From Neodiprion pinetum (lineage: Eukaryota > Arthropoda > Insecta > Hymenoptera > Diprionidae), in NCBI RefSeq assembly GCF_021155775.2, contig NC_060235.2, positions 36,806,607 to 36,870,606 of the forward strand: a DNA stretch of 64,000 nt, written 5' to 3'. Under the pieces are notes generated by a model, which did not search any database, was not told the origin of the DNA, and saw nothing but the letters and a program-made list of their open reading frames with translations. Made by a program: the position numbers and the translations under genes. Below are positions 8,501 through 17,202 of this stretch, one piece after another (position 1 is the stretch's first letter; each line of letters opens with the position of its first letter).

Positions 8501-10909
8501 ACTACGAAGGTGTTCCGGTACCCCATACTTTTTCCTAAAATCGCTTGCTATACCGGAACTCATTTCAAGATCTACAGAAACGGTATGCGCATAATTGTCA
8601 AGTCTATCGAAAACGCTTTCATGTACTTCAATAATGTTTGGATTTTCAATATCAGCTGTTCTAATTATTTTCAAATAGTCTGAATATTTTGGAAATGAGT
8701 CTACAGATTTAATTATTAGATTGTCACTATCGTTTCCACTATCAGATGACTCCGACGATTGGTTAATGCCGTCGGTAACAGGGACTGGGTTGCGCGACAA
8801 TGCATCTGCGTTACTGTTAAGTCGTCCAGCCTTGTGTTTGAATTCATACTCGTAATCTCGTAACTTGAGCCTCCATCGTATTAGTCGCTGCCCGGGATCT
8901 TTAATCGAGTCGATCCAGCGCAATGGCTCATGATCACTAACCAGTGTGAATTTTCGGCCATAAAGGTAAGGTCGAAAATGTAGTACTGCATATAGAGCTG
9001 CTAAACACTCTTTCTCAGTTGTGAAATAATTTTGTTCCGCTTTGCTCAGAGCACGAGACAGGTAGGCGACGGGCATGTCATAACCGTCCACCTCCTGGCT
9101 CAAAACGGCTCCGATTGCATAGTCGGATGCGTCGGTAGTTAACGTGAATTGCTTCTTAAAATTTGGGTACTGCAAGATAGGATATTGGCATAGATATTTC
9201 CTTAAAATTTTGAAACTTTTCTTTTGATCTTTACCCCAAATAAATGGTGATTCCTTCTTTAATAGGTCTGTAAGAGGCCTAGCCTTTCCCGCAAAATCTT
9301 TAATAAAACGCCTGTAGTAACCGGCTAGTCCCAGAAATTGTCTAATGTTCTTAGGATTTTTAGGTTGTGGAAAATGTCGAACCGCGGTAATTTTCTTCGG
9401 GTCCGGTCTAACTCCTGATCTGCCAATAATATGGCCTAAATAAGCCACTTCTGTTTTTAGGAATTCACATTTATTTGGTTGTAACGTTAATTTAGCGTCC
9501 TTTAATTTGTTAAATAACCGGCGGATTTTCTTCCCGTGTTCTTCTAAATTCTTTGCATAAACTACGATGTCGTCTAAATAAACGAAAACTTCGACACCTT
9601 GTAGTCCGCGTAATGTTTGATCCATTAATCTTTGAAATGTAGCGGGCGCGTTTTTAAGCCCTTCAGGCATTCTGAGATATTCGTAATGACCGTTTGGTGT
9701 TGTGAATGCGGTTTTTGCTCTATCTTGGGGGTCCATTTCAATTTGTTGGAAACCGCTTGCAAGATCGAAAGTTGAAAAATATCGCGCTTCACCGAGATGA
9801 TCAAGAATGTCTGTAATATTAGGTAAGGGATACGCGTCCCCAATTGTCTTTTCATTCAATTTCCGAAAATCTATTACCATGCGCCATCGTTTTCTACCCG
9901 CAGAATCGGGTTTTTTGGGTACAATCCACACGGGTGAATTATATGGTGAATTTGAAGGAACTATTATTCCGTTGTCAATCTTAATTTTGATTTGGTTTTC
10001 AATCTCGGTTTTGTGGATTGGAGGGAACCGGTATTGTCGCGTATTAATCGGTATATCATCCTCGGTTGGTATACGATGCTGAATTCCGGGTGTAGATTTT
10101 AATTTGTCTCCGGGTAAATGAAATAATTCTGGATATTCCTCAATGATATCTAATACGTGGTCGCGTTCCTCTATATTTAAATGATCTAAATGCAATTTTG
10201 ATTGAATTTCTGTAAATCGATCAGTCACTACAGGTTCTAAATTTAAGTCTTCTGAACTTGAATCGTGATATTCATGCTCCTCCGGAAAGTTGTGATATTC
10301 AAAAGGTATCACTTCCTGTGGTGGAATTTCTATTTCAATATCTCTATCCAAGGTATTAATTGCAAGAACATGGCATACGCCATCTTGTACCGAGACTGCA
10401 GCCTCACCAATGTATACGCCGTCTATGGTTTCTACGCGTGGCAAATATGCTTCTTTTGTGCCACAACTGATTACGTCGATGCCAATGGCTTGCTTTGTGC
10501 GCGCACGAATTTTAAAGAAACGTTTTTGCGGTTTTGTTTCGGTATCGGAATGTTCTTCGTATCCGATAAATCGTATCGGTCTAATCGGGTCAGTTTTCGT
10601 TACCAAGGTGTTATGTGTAAAAGAGATCTCAGCCTTACGCTCGCGCAAATAATCTTTACCTAATATACCGTCGCAATTTAGCAAAAAGGTTGATCGTACG
10701 ACGTGAAATTTACTTGGTTCGTTTTGTAAAGTCAAATTTGTTATTCCCAAAGTTTTTACTTTATCGGTTGTTATTCCCGTCATCATAGAAATTTCGTCTA
10801 CACTGATTAAAACGTCAGGATGTAAAACATTAGCTTTAATTAGACTGATATCTGCGCCGGTGTCTATTAGAAAAATAGCTGAGTGTTCTTTTAATTCAGG
10901 AGCTGTCAT
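5531..10909 (-). CDS. pol: Pol polyprotein: protease, RT, RNase H, macro cassette, integrase
   Basis: 1,792 codons from the first ATG; the frame is open back to 11053 and overlaps gag, so translation is probably by -1 frameshifting and not from this ATG. Visible domains, in residues: aspartic protease DTGAD 16-20; reverse transcriptase about 290-470 with YLDD 444-447; RNase H about 585-705 (TTDAS 591, TEKE 631, SDH 658, NADALSR 700); macro domain about 765-895; acidic Ser/Asp-rich low-complexity region about 930-1310; second macro-like segment about 1318-1442; integrase zinc finger H1460, H1467, C1497, C1500; DDE residues D1530, D1590 and E1626 (35-residue D-E spacing); a GPY module at 1758-1760. 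Ordinary Ty3/gypsy Pols have a short linker between RNase H and integrase, so about 700 residues are extra here. No internal stop or frameshift is seen. Confidence 0.97.
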   Translation of the reverse strand: MTAPELKEHSAIFLIDTGADISLIKANVLHPDVLISVDEISMMTGITTDKVKTLGITNLTLQNEPSKFHVVRSTFLLNCDGILGKDYLRERKAEISFTHNTLVTKTDPIRPIRFIGYEEHSDTETKPQKRFFKIRARTKQAIGIDVISCGTKEAYLPRVETIDGVYIGEAAVSVQDGVCHVLAINTLDRDIEIEIPPQEVIPFEYHNFPEEHEYHDSSSEDLNLEPVVTDRFTEIQSKLHLDHLNIEERDHVLDIIEEYPELFHLPGDKLKSTPGIQHRIPTEDDIPINTRQYRFPPIHKTEIENQIKIKIDNGIIVPSNSPYNSPVWIVPKKPDSAGRKRWRMVIDFRKLNEKTIGDAYPLPNITDILDHLGEARYFSTFDLASGFQQIEMDPQDRAKTAFTTPNGHYEYLRMPEGLKNAPATFQRLMDQTLRGLQGVEVFVYLDDIVVYAKNLEEHGKKIRRLFNKLKDAKLTLQPNKCEFLKTEVAYLGHIIGRSGVRPDPKKITAVRHFPQPKNPKNIRQFLGLAGYYRRFIKDFAGKARPLTDLLKKESPFIWGKDQKKSFKILRKYLCQYPILQYPNFKKQFTLTTDASDYAIGAVLSQEVDGYDMPVAYLSRALSKAEQNYFTTEKECLAALYAVLHFRPYLYGRKFTLVSDHEPLRWIDSIKDPGQRLIRWRLKLRDYEYEFKHKAGRLNSNADALSRNPVPVTDGINQSSESSDSGNDSDNLIIKSVDSFPKYSDYLKIIRTADIENPNIIEVHESVFDRLDNYAHTVSVDLEMSSGIASDFRKKYGVPEHLRSQADMHSVAKLELPDQKIYYIMTKLNFWDKPEYEDMYLSLINFRKILEDDSVKTVRIPRMGCGLDKLAWNKVRTMLRFIFGGTGIKIFACTNLKLIENQKLQTIFAIMNPWSNLKVRSKPNQWKILPIDSKISKLPAPKIKRPLAKSDSVPRKKSADETFCPKTKTTIEPDENAISTRTRSRARTTAGSRQAVSEDSSDDESSEPPAYRRQRSVLPNLGLEQPTTSQGTRQPEQTDIQTDARTDDDVESDSEPENITVKLKSPRDRDSDSDDDVFLQTEASRKAKLSIDPKELRKSFDLFNKSLRERSNLNPKELQDSFELFDKTLHERSLLDNSRNSDADEIELPGHISEGEELDETIREVLDEKDETDDDELNNKIEKFLERVKRNQGDNSEAGQTNTNQNNLNESVVSRPLQKSALPTPIVAPRPIALSTPYPLNMIPELNETGDISVKSKVSKTPRRLQPQLEFRDSPTQIEITESIPPDLETVSPLRFPKTGYHSGNRISFSRENLTYRKDNYVHFISIDSEFSTPVSRLLNDLELINADDHRDAKPKLGQVIITKTGKYSIFSLVVKRKHFDKIELHNVKVALGNLKTTLLNLKIKTFRISKLGDMTDELSIDISNLLIDIFEDEDIDITICSGITVIPPSEIRPGIISEVHSGLMGGHKGVTKTYRRIRERFYWPRMREDISNFIRRCESCQEQKLVRVKTREPMLITDTPSEPFQKISLDTVGPLPQTPSGNKHILTMQDNLTKFCIAVPIPDIRAETVAHAMVKHLILQFGSPKTILTDRGTSFVNKLLQELAKLFKIKHITTSSYRPQSNGALERSHIVLTEYIKHYINEFDDWDELVQFAMFSYNTAVHEATNFTPYELVFGRIARCPTAFDTEENRLTYNSYLEDLIIRLNEMQALAATNLVQAKERSKMYYDRTVHPFKGKAGDMVRVQIEARKGKFSKRYQGPYKIVKVLENNNVVLEGNNGERFIKHVDKLELAY
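6584..6958 (-). other. Macro-like segment II inside Pol (degenerate copy)
   Basis: Pol residues about 1318-1442. It aligns with macro domain I along its length: YVHFISIDSEF with YAHTVSVDLEM, a strand ending in Lys1375 followed by HFDKIELHNV (against FWDKPEYEDM), FRISKLGDMTDEL against VRIPRMGCGLDKL so that Asp1416 matches Asp867, and a closing IDITIC against IKIFAC. The ligand-loop glycines are lost (STPVS for SSGIA, GDMTD for GCGLD). I infer an internal duplication in which this copy changed ligand binding or became structural. The similarity is weak and judged by eye. Confidence 0.6.
8225..8617 (-). other. Macro domain I inside Pol (OARD1/TARG1-like)
   Basis: Pol residues about 765-895. Seen in the sequence: the glycine loop MSSGIASDFRKKYG (783-796), a YYIMTK strand ending in Lys826, the DKPEYEDM helix start, and PRMGCGLDKLAW with Asp867. 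From family knowledge, OARD1 (TARG1) has a matching order: a GAGIA loop followed by FKKKFG, YYLITK, KPTYENL and PRIGCGLDRLQW, with the Lys and Asp catalysing removal of ADP-ribose from glutamate. The motif-by-motif match makes a macro fold likely, and retention of Lys and Asp suggests hydrolase activity (inference). A role in countering host ADP-ribosylation, or in processing nucleotide cofactors, is speculation. Confidence 0.85.
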
Positions 10910-10914
10910 CCTGA

Positions 10915-12234
10915 TCAGTGGCGATTCTCGATCTGGTCCGCACGTATCAATGCACCGGCCGGCGGTTCCGCGAAACGGACCGTCGGTTGACGCTCGGGCG
11001 TCGCGTACCTCGCCGTTGCGTCCGGACGACGAGTCGCGTTCAAGTTTAAAGATTCAGCTGTTTCGGACGTTCTACGCGGAGATGGTGACCGTGTTCTGAC
11101 GTTCGAATTATCAGACCTCGCTTGATTAAAACCGGACTGCTGATTCAGGTCGTATGAACGGGTGTTCGAATTTGGCGAATTCGATCTGCTCGTATTTAAA
11201 TTTGCTCCCGGCGATCCCGATCTCTGTGGAATCGATGCAGGATTTATTGTGGGCGGATATCCATAAGGTGGTAAATACGGATATGGCATCGGTGGATAAT
11301 AATACGGGTGTTGTGGAAAATAAGGCGGATATTGATAACCACGCGGTTGCTGGTACTGAAGCTGTGAGTGAGCGGGCATGCCGTATGGGTAATAACCCCT
11401 CGGCTCGGGTGATCGTCGAGCGGCGACGTTTGCCGTCGGGTGTTTGTACATCGCCGCGTTCGGTGACGGGCTTCTCGCGCGTGTCTCCGCTCCGTCTGAG
11501 ATGCCATAATTCGAACACAATCGCGGCGCGTTATTTTGGTTATAGATCATTGGAGAGTTCGGTCGCGAAATTTGTACTCTCTGCGTTTCTCCGGAAGATA
11601 TTATTCCCTGACGCATACGATTTTCTGTTTTTCGCGCTAACTTAAACGCTTCTTCCAATGTCTTTACACGTCCTTCAACATATCTTTCGATAGCTTCAGG
11701 TAGTCCTCGAATATAAGCATCCAACGCGTTCACTTGTAGAACTTTCATTACCGCGTCGACTTCGGTTTTTCCGTACTCGTCTTCTAAAGCTACGCGAGCT
11801 GCACTGACCAAGATTTTTAATCGATCGTAGAAATCGCTCACGTTTTCATCACGTTTCATCCGTATATTCGCGATCTCTTGTTGATAATACGGATAAGTCT
11901 TTTCAGCTGCAAATCGACATTTCAGATGTTTTATTAATTCATTGACCGTATTGAAAGTCTCGCCATATGTACTATCGCGAGCTGCTCCTTGCAATTTTCC
12001 TAGAACGCACTTTACATATGCGCCTTCCGAATTCGGCGGAATATACACTGAACCGTTTTGCACGTCTTGTAAGAAATCTTTCAAACGAATGTTTTTCCCG
12101 TCAAAATATGGAATATTTAATGTACTGTGTTGTAGCGCGAAGCATTCCGCCATCGACGTCATCATCGCATTACTCGCGTCTAGAGCGGATACATTGGTTC
12201 GGTTCGCGCTCTGGTTTCCCGTTTCGTTGGGCAT
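10915..12234 (-). CDS. gag: Gag polyprotein
   Basis: 439 codons. The N-terminal 215 residues are helical and typical of insect Ty3/gypsy Gag capsid regions (FDGKNIRLKDFLQDVQ near 44; a segment around 125-150 with RDENVSDFYDRLK). The remainder is low complexity, rich in Pro, Tyr, Ser and Arg. No CCHC zinc knuckle is present, so nucleic-acid binding would rest on the basic Arg/Ser-rich tail. It ends TGA at 10915-10917, five bases before the first pol ATG. The last 43 codons overlap the pol frame downstream of the slippery site. The start ATG at 12234 is the first in frame after the leader. Confidence 0.93.
   Translation of the reverse strand: MPNETGNQSANRTNVSALDASNAMMTSMAECFALQHSTLNIPYFDGKNIRLKDFLQDVQNGSVYIPPNSEGAYVKCVLGKLQGAARDSTYGETFNTVNELIKHLKCRFAAEKTYPYYQQEIANIRMKRDENVSDFYDRLKILVSAARVALEDEYGKTEVDAVMKVLQVNALDAYIRGLPEAIERYVEGRVKTLEEAFKLARKTENRMRQGIISSGETQRVQISRPNSPMIYNQNNAPRLCSNYGISDGAETRARSPSPNAAMYKHPTANVAARRSPEPRGYYPYGMPAHSQLQYQQPRGYQYPPYFPQHPYYYPPMPYPYLPPYGYPPTINPASIPQRSGSPGANLNTSRSNSPNSNTRSYDLNQQSGFNQARSDNSNVRTRSPSPRRTSETAESLNLNATRRPDATARYATPERQPTVRFAEPPAGALIRADQIENRH
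11044..11050 (-). promoter_or_regulatory. -1 ribosomal frameshift heptamer T TTA AAC (gag to pol)
   Basis: Minus-strand bases 11050-11044 read TTTAAAC, phased as T TTA AAC in the gag frame (Leu396, Asn397). This is a canonical X XXY YYZ slippery site. The pol frame has a stop just upstream (11056-11054) and is then open through the heptamer to 5531, so one -1 slip here joins gag to pol without further change; the fusion would be about 2,234 residues. Ten nucleotides downstream, CTCGTC (11033-11028) can pair with GGCGAG (11014-11009), one pair being G-U, as a possible stimulatory stem. Confidence 0.8.
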
Positions 12235-12578
12235 TTCAAAATCGAAAAAGGTTGTTTATGCACACGAAATAATTCAGGCCAATTTTTAGGCAAATATTGG
12301 GAACACAGCTAATACACAAATGACCAGTGGAAAATTCGGCAATATACGATATCAGGATATTATGACATATACATACAAATACACAAGTAATAATTCGCAG
12401 AGTTTCATGCACAATTTGTCATTAATTATATAATTATTATCTAAAAAGAAAGATACTTTTTTTTTTTCATGCGTTTGACCAGTTTTTCAATTTTAACACA
12501 AAAACTAAAAAAAATTTTTTTTTTTTTATTTTTATTTTTTTTTTTTTTATTTAAACAAATCTCACTTTTAGCAACAAT
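12235..12578 (-). other. Leader between PBS and gag
   Basis: 344 nt of untranslated leader. Its PBS-proximal half contains long A runs in sense orientation (T runs on the plus strand, 12459-12550). No open frame is recognised. Packaging signals would be expected here, but none can be named from sequence. Confidence 0.55.
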
Positions 12579-12596
12579 ATCCCACCGCTGCCACCA
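12579..12596 (-). other. Primer binding site, tRNA-Leu
   Basis: The minus strand reads TGGTGGCAGCGGTGGGAT starting 7 nt after the 5' LTR. This is an 18-nt complement of the 3' end of eukaryotic tRNA-Leu(AAG), ...ATCCCACCGCTGCCA plus CCA, as I recall that tRNA. It fixes the direction of the element and the 5' LTR boundary. Confidence 0.88.
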
Positions 12597-12603
12597 ATTC
12601 TTG

Positions 12604-14454
12604 TGTTACGTGGGGGTGAGTGTGTACTGAGCGGTGGTAGTTTATGATTAATTGAATAATCTAGCTCCCACGTAACGACAATGAATAATAATTAAATCTA
12701 AGAAAAGACTTACCTTTCGGTAAGCCGGTAATTTGTAGGATCGTGTCGCTATAGACCTGTACAGGTCTGTGAGGTTTGTTTAAATAGTTGAGGCTATTTT
12801 ATAATAAAGAAAATGGGAAGAAGGTCGCTCAAAATAAATGTTTAAAAAGATTTAACTGGTAAAAGATGAAGTATATTCTGGTTCAATTTAGTTATTGAAA
12901 TATCTGGTAACAATCGATGGTGATAATTATATATATGAGCCAAAAATAACAATTTATAAAGTTTCAAATTGAATAAAAAATCGCGTGTTATACTATTCTA
13001 GAAGATAATATTATTTGGTACCAGGAACATCTACTCTGAACGATGGTTATAACTAGCTGGTCGTGATAATTGTATTGTATCTCTCTTTTTAGATTATCTT
13101 AAATCGTTTAATATAATATATATATATTTAATATATATATTTAATCGTTTAGTCTTATTTGTTAATTCTTGGAAACAATAAGTGGAATTTAATTGGGGGT
13201 AGTGAAGCTAGCCACCAATTCTATGCTTGGTTTTTGTGAATTTACTGAAGTAGTTTTGATTATCAAGGTGAACAAGAATTCGTCTAATTTCGAAGATTAA
13301 CACTCGGATTGACTTAGCTTTTTGGTGAATCGGTCGACGAGATTGAGAGCCGTCGGATCGTGTCGGTCTGCGTCGGTAGAATGCTGGACCAGGGGCCTCA
13401 CCTCAAATTTGGAAGAGTTGATGAATCGAATGATGTTGAACGTTGGTCACTTAGTCTTTGTGAATTTAGAATGATATCTTGTTATCGAAAGTTTGAAAGT
13501 GTCTGTTTGTGATTTTGATGATAAGTTAAAATTGATTGGAACGATTATTTATTAAAAATGATAGTGTAATTATTATTATTTTTACTTAAGATTACCTGAT
13601 TCGCTTGAATCAGGGCCGAACTCAATTTTAACTAAGGGAAATGGAATATCATAAAAATGTCTATTCGCGAAATGACGAGATTTAGTAAAGAACAGAAAAG
13701 ATGGAAATGTAGAAGATAGTGAGTCTTTTGCAGCTAACAGAATAACTGAATGCTCGAATTTAACGAATTAGCGCGAGACTTTAGGCCGGTCACAACTAAG
13801 ATTTTCCAAACGCTACTCTTGCTCGAGAGGGCTAATCCGGGTTTACGTCCACGCACTTCGCGACTTGACAGACGAAAGACGCGGCTTCTTGGGCCCGAGG
13901 GTCCAAGGAGCTGCAGTTGTAATTAGTTACAACGGTAATTAGCCAATGAGGTGCGAGGGCGTCCTCCTGGCGCCCAAATCCACGTGGTCAGCGTTACTTC
14001 TCGCTCTTCGACGGTGTTCCGACGATTCTCAATCTCGTCGGTGACACATTGAAGATATGAACAAAATATATTTACATGCAATGTTCACACATTCATTCAT
14101 ACATTCCAATAAGTAATCTATTTTAATTTGGTGGTTCTAAAGGTAGTGGTTTATCCTAGTTATTGATTATAATTTTAATTTAAAAAGAGGAATATTTCCA
14201 GGCTGAGCGCTACTGATACTAACTCAGCAGTCTCTCATCTCAGTTCTTGGTACCAGATAAATAGAATAAAGTTGAACCTTATACTAGGGATCATCGTTGG
14301 TCTCTACGTGACTTTTGCCAGGAGGGGTGGAACTCGCCGTTATTAGAATATGAGATTTTGATGAAATGATATCTGTGCAGTGAAGAAATTAAAGAAATGA
14401 AATGAAATGGAATTTTGAAAAAGGTACGCCAAGGCAGTACGTCGGGGCGTAACA
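12604..14454 (-). repeat. 5' LTR of the retrotransposon
   Basis: 1,851 bp, no difference noticed from the 3' LTR at 2286-4136. In sense orientation it starts at 14454 with TGTTACGCC and ends at 12604. It should contain the element's promoter, although I cannot place a TATA box with certainty. The right flank CTTA (14455-14458) is the target duplication. Confidence 0.96.
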
Positions 14455-17202
14455 CTTACTTTTTTCCTCATTTTTGGAGCCGAAAATTTTTGGTCTCGGA
14501 TCCGATTCAAATGACCTTCTCCTGGCTAACTGGACCCTCAGGAACTCAGAAAATGCAGCGAAAAGAGCGTAGGACCAACAGCAGAGAAAATACGATGCAA
14601 AGAGCACCAGAGAAAAAATGTCGAAAAATCAAGTTCTCGTTTTCAGGCTGTAACTTTTGTCCAGTTGCTCGGAGCGTATTCGGACTGCGCCCGATCGTTT
14701 TCTCTCGCAAAATTACGTCGGGATAGTGCCACGGAGAACTTATTCCAGCACTTTTCAAAATCGCGAAAATTTTCGCAAAAACTGCAAAGGGGTTAGCCTT
14801 ACTTTTTTCCTCATTTTTGGAGCCGAAAATTTTTGGTCTCGGATCCGATTCAAATGACCTTCTCCTGGCTAACTGGACCCTCAGGAACTCAGAAAATGCA
14901 GCGAAAAGAGCGTAGGACCAACAGCAGAGAAAATACGATGCAAAGAGCACCAGAGAAAAAATGTCGAAAAATCAAGTTCTCGTTTTCAGGCTGTAACTTT
15001 TGTCCAGTTGCTCGGAGCGTATTCGGACTGCGCCCGATCGTTTTCTCTCGCAAAATTACGTCGGGATAGTGCCACGGAGAACTTATTCCAGCACTTTTCA
15101 AAATCGCGAAAATTTTCGCAAAAAATGCAAAGGGGTTAGCCTTACTTTTTTCCTCATTTTTGGAGCCGAAAATTTTTGGTCTCGGATCCGATTCAAATGA
15201 CCTTCTCCTGGCTAACTGGACCCTCAGGAACTCAGAAAATGCAGCGAAAAGAGCGTAGGACCAACAGCAGAGAAAATACGATGCAAAGAGCACCAGAGAA
15301 AAAATGTCGAAAAATCAAGTTCTCGTTTTCAGGCTGTAACTTTTGTCCAGTTGCTCGGAGCGTATTCGGACTGCGCCCGATCGTTTTCTCTCGCAAAATT
15401 ACGTCGGGATAGTGCCACGGAGAACTTATTCCAGCACTTTTCAAAATCGCGAAAATTTTCGCAAAAACTGCAAAGGGGTTAGCCTTACTTTTTTCCTCAT
15501 TTTTGGAGCCGAAAATTTTTGGTCTCGGATCCGATTCAAATGACCTTCTCCTGGCTAACTGGACCCTCAGGAACTCAGAAAATGCAGCGAAAAGAGCGTA
15601 GGACCAACAGCAGAGAAAATACGATGCAAAGAGCACCAGAGAAAAAATGTCGAAAAATCAAGTTCTCGTTTTCAGGCTGTAACTTTTGTCCAGTTGCTCG
15701 GAGCGTATTCGGACTGCGCCCGATCGTTTTCTCTCGCAAAATTACGTCGGGATAGTGCCACGGAGAACTTATTCCAGCACTTTTCAAAATCGCGAAAATT
15801 TTCGCAAAAAATGCAAAGGGGTTAGCCTTACTTTTTTCCTCATTTTTGGAGCCGAAAATTTTTGGTCTCGGATCCGATTCAAATGACCTTCTCCTGGCTA
15901 ACTGGACCCTCAGGAACTCAGAAAATGCAGCGAAAAGAGCGTAGGACCAACAGCAGAGAAAATACGATGCAAAGAGCACCAGAGAAAAAATGTCGAAAAA
16001 TCAAGTTCTCGTTTTCAGGCTGTAACTTTTGTCCAGTTGCTCGGAGCGTATTCGGACTGCGCCCGATCGTTTTCTCTCGCAAAATTACGTCGGGATAGTG
16101 CCACGGAGAACTTATTCCAGCACTTTTCAAAATCGCGAAAATTTTCGCAAAAAATGCAAAGGGGTTAGCCTTACTTTTTTCCTCATTTTTGGAGCCGAAA
16201 ATTTTTGGTCTCGGATCCGATTCAAATGACCTTCTCCTGGCTAACTGGACCCTCAGGAACTCAGAAAATGCAGCGAAAAGAGCGTAGGACCAACAGCAGA
16301 GAATATACGATGCAAAGAGCACCAGAGAAAAAATGTCGAAAAATCAAGTTCTCGTTTTCAGGCTGTAACTTTTGTCCAGTTGCTCGGAGCGTATTCGGAC
16401 TGCGCCCGATCGTTTTCTCTCGCAAAATTACGTCGGGATAGTGCCACGGAGAACTTATTCCAGCACTTTTCAAAATCGCGAAAATTTTCGCAAAAAATGC
16501 AAAGGGGTTAGCCTTACTTTTTTCTTCATTTTTGGAGCCGAAAATTTTTGGTCTCGGATCCGATTCAAATGACCTTCTCCTGGCTAACTGGACCCTCAGG
16601 AACTCAGAAAATGCAGCGAAAAGAGCGTAGGACCAACAGCAGAGAAAATACGATGCAAAGAGCACCAGAGAAAAAATGTCGAAAAATCAAGTTCACGTTT
16701 TCAGGCTGTAACTTTTGTCCAGTTGCTCGGAGCGTATTCGGACTGCGCCCGATCGTTTTCTCTCGCAAAATTACGTCGGGATAGTGCCACGGAGAACTTA
16801 TTCCAGCACTTTTCAAAATCGCGAAAATTTTCGCAAAAAATGCAAAGGGGTTAGCCTTACTTTTTTCCTCATTTTTGGAGCCAAAAATTTTTGGTCTCGG
16901 ATCCGATTCAAATGACCTTCTCCTGGCTAACTGGACCCTCAGGACCTCAGAAAATGCAGCGAAAAGAGCGTAGGACCAACAGCAGAGAAAATACGATGCA
17001 AAGAGCACCAGAGAAAAAATGTCGAAAAATCAAGTTCTCGTTTTTAGGCTGTAACTTTTGTCCAGTTGCTCGGAGCGTATTCGGACTGCGCCCGATCGTT
17101 TTCTCTCGCAAAATTACGTCGGGATAGTGCCACGGAGAACTTATTCCAGCACTTTTCAAAATCGCGAAAATTTTCGCAAAAAATGCAAAGGGGTTAGCCT
17201 TA
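14455..17202. repeat. 343-bp satellite array, middle segment (8 monomers)
   Basis: 2,748 bp = 8 x 343 + 4, the four extra bases being a second CTTA target copy. It has the same monomer phase as the left segment. Diagnostic variants (AACTGCAAAG near 14780 and 15466, GAATATACG near 16302) recur exactly 4,599 bp further on in the right segment, while the last two monomers match the monomers left of the full element. Confidence 0.96.

Larger units (their letters stand above)
2286..14454 (-). mobile_element. Complete Ty3/gypsy-type LTR retrotransposon with macro-domain Pol
   Basis: A 12,169-bp element on the minus strand, flanked by the 4-bp target duplication CTTA (2282-2285 and 14455-14458). 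It has two 1,851-bp LTRs in which I see no difference by eye, each with TG...CA ends extended to the inverted repeat TGTTACG/CGTAACA. In sense order the parts are: 5' LTR (12604-14454), PBS to tRNA-Leu (12579-12596), gag (12234-10915), a -1 overlap to pol (to 5531), a 1.4-kb untranslated region with tandem repeats, PPT (4148-4137) and 3' LTR (2286-4136). Domain order protease-RT-RNase H-integrase places it in Ty3/gypsy. No env-like frame follows pol. All parts are intact, which suggests a recent and possibly competent insertion. Confidence 0.97.

Noticed and set aside
14389..14607. Open frames crossing the LTR-satellite junctions (14389-14607, 18988-19206, 2141-2329, 17058-17246)
   Set aside because: They are chance fusions of LTR and satellite sequence created by the insertion.
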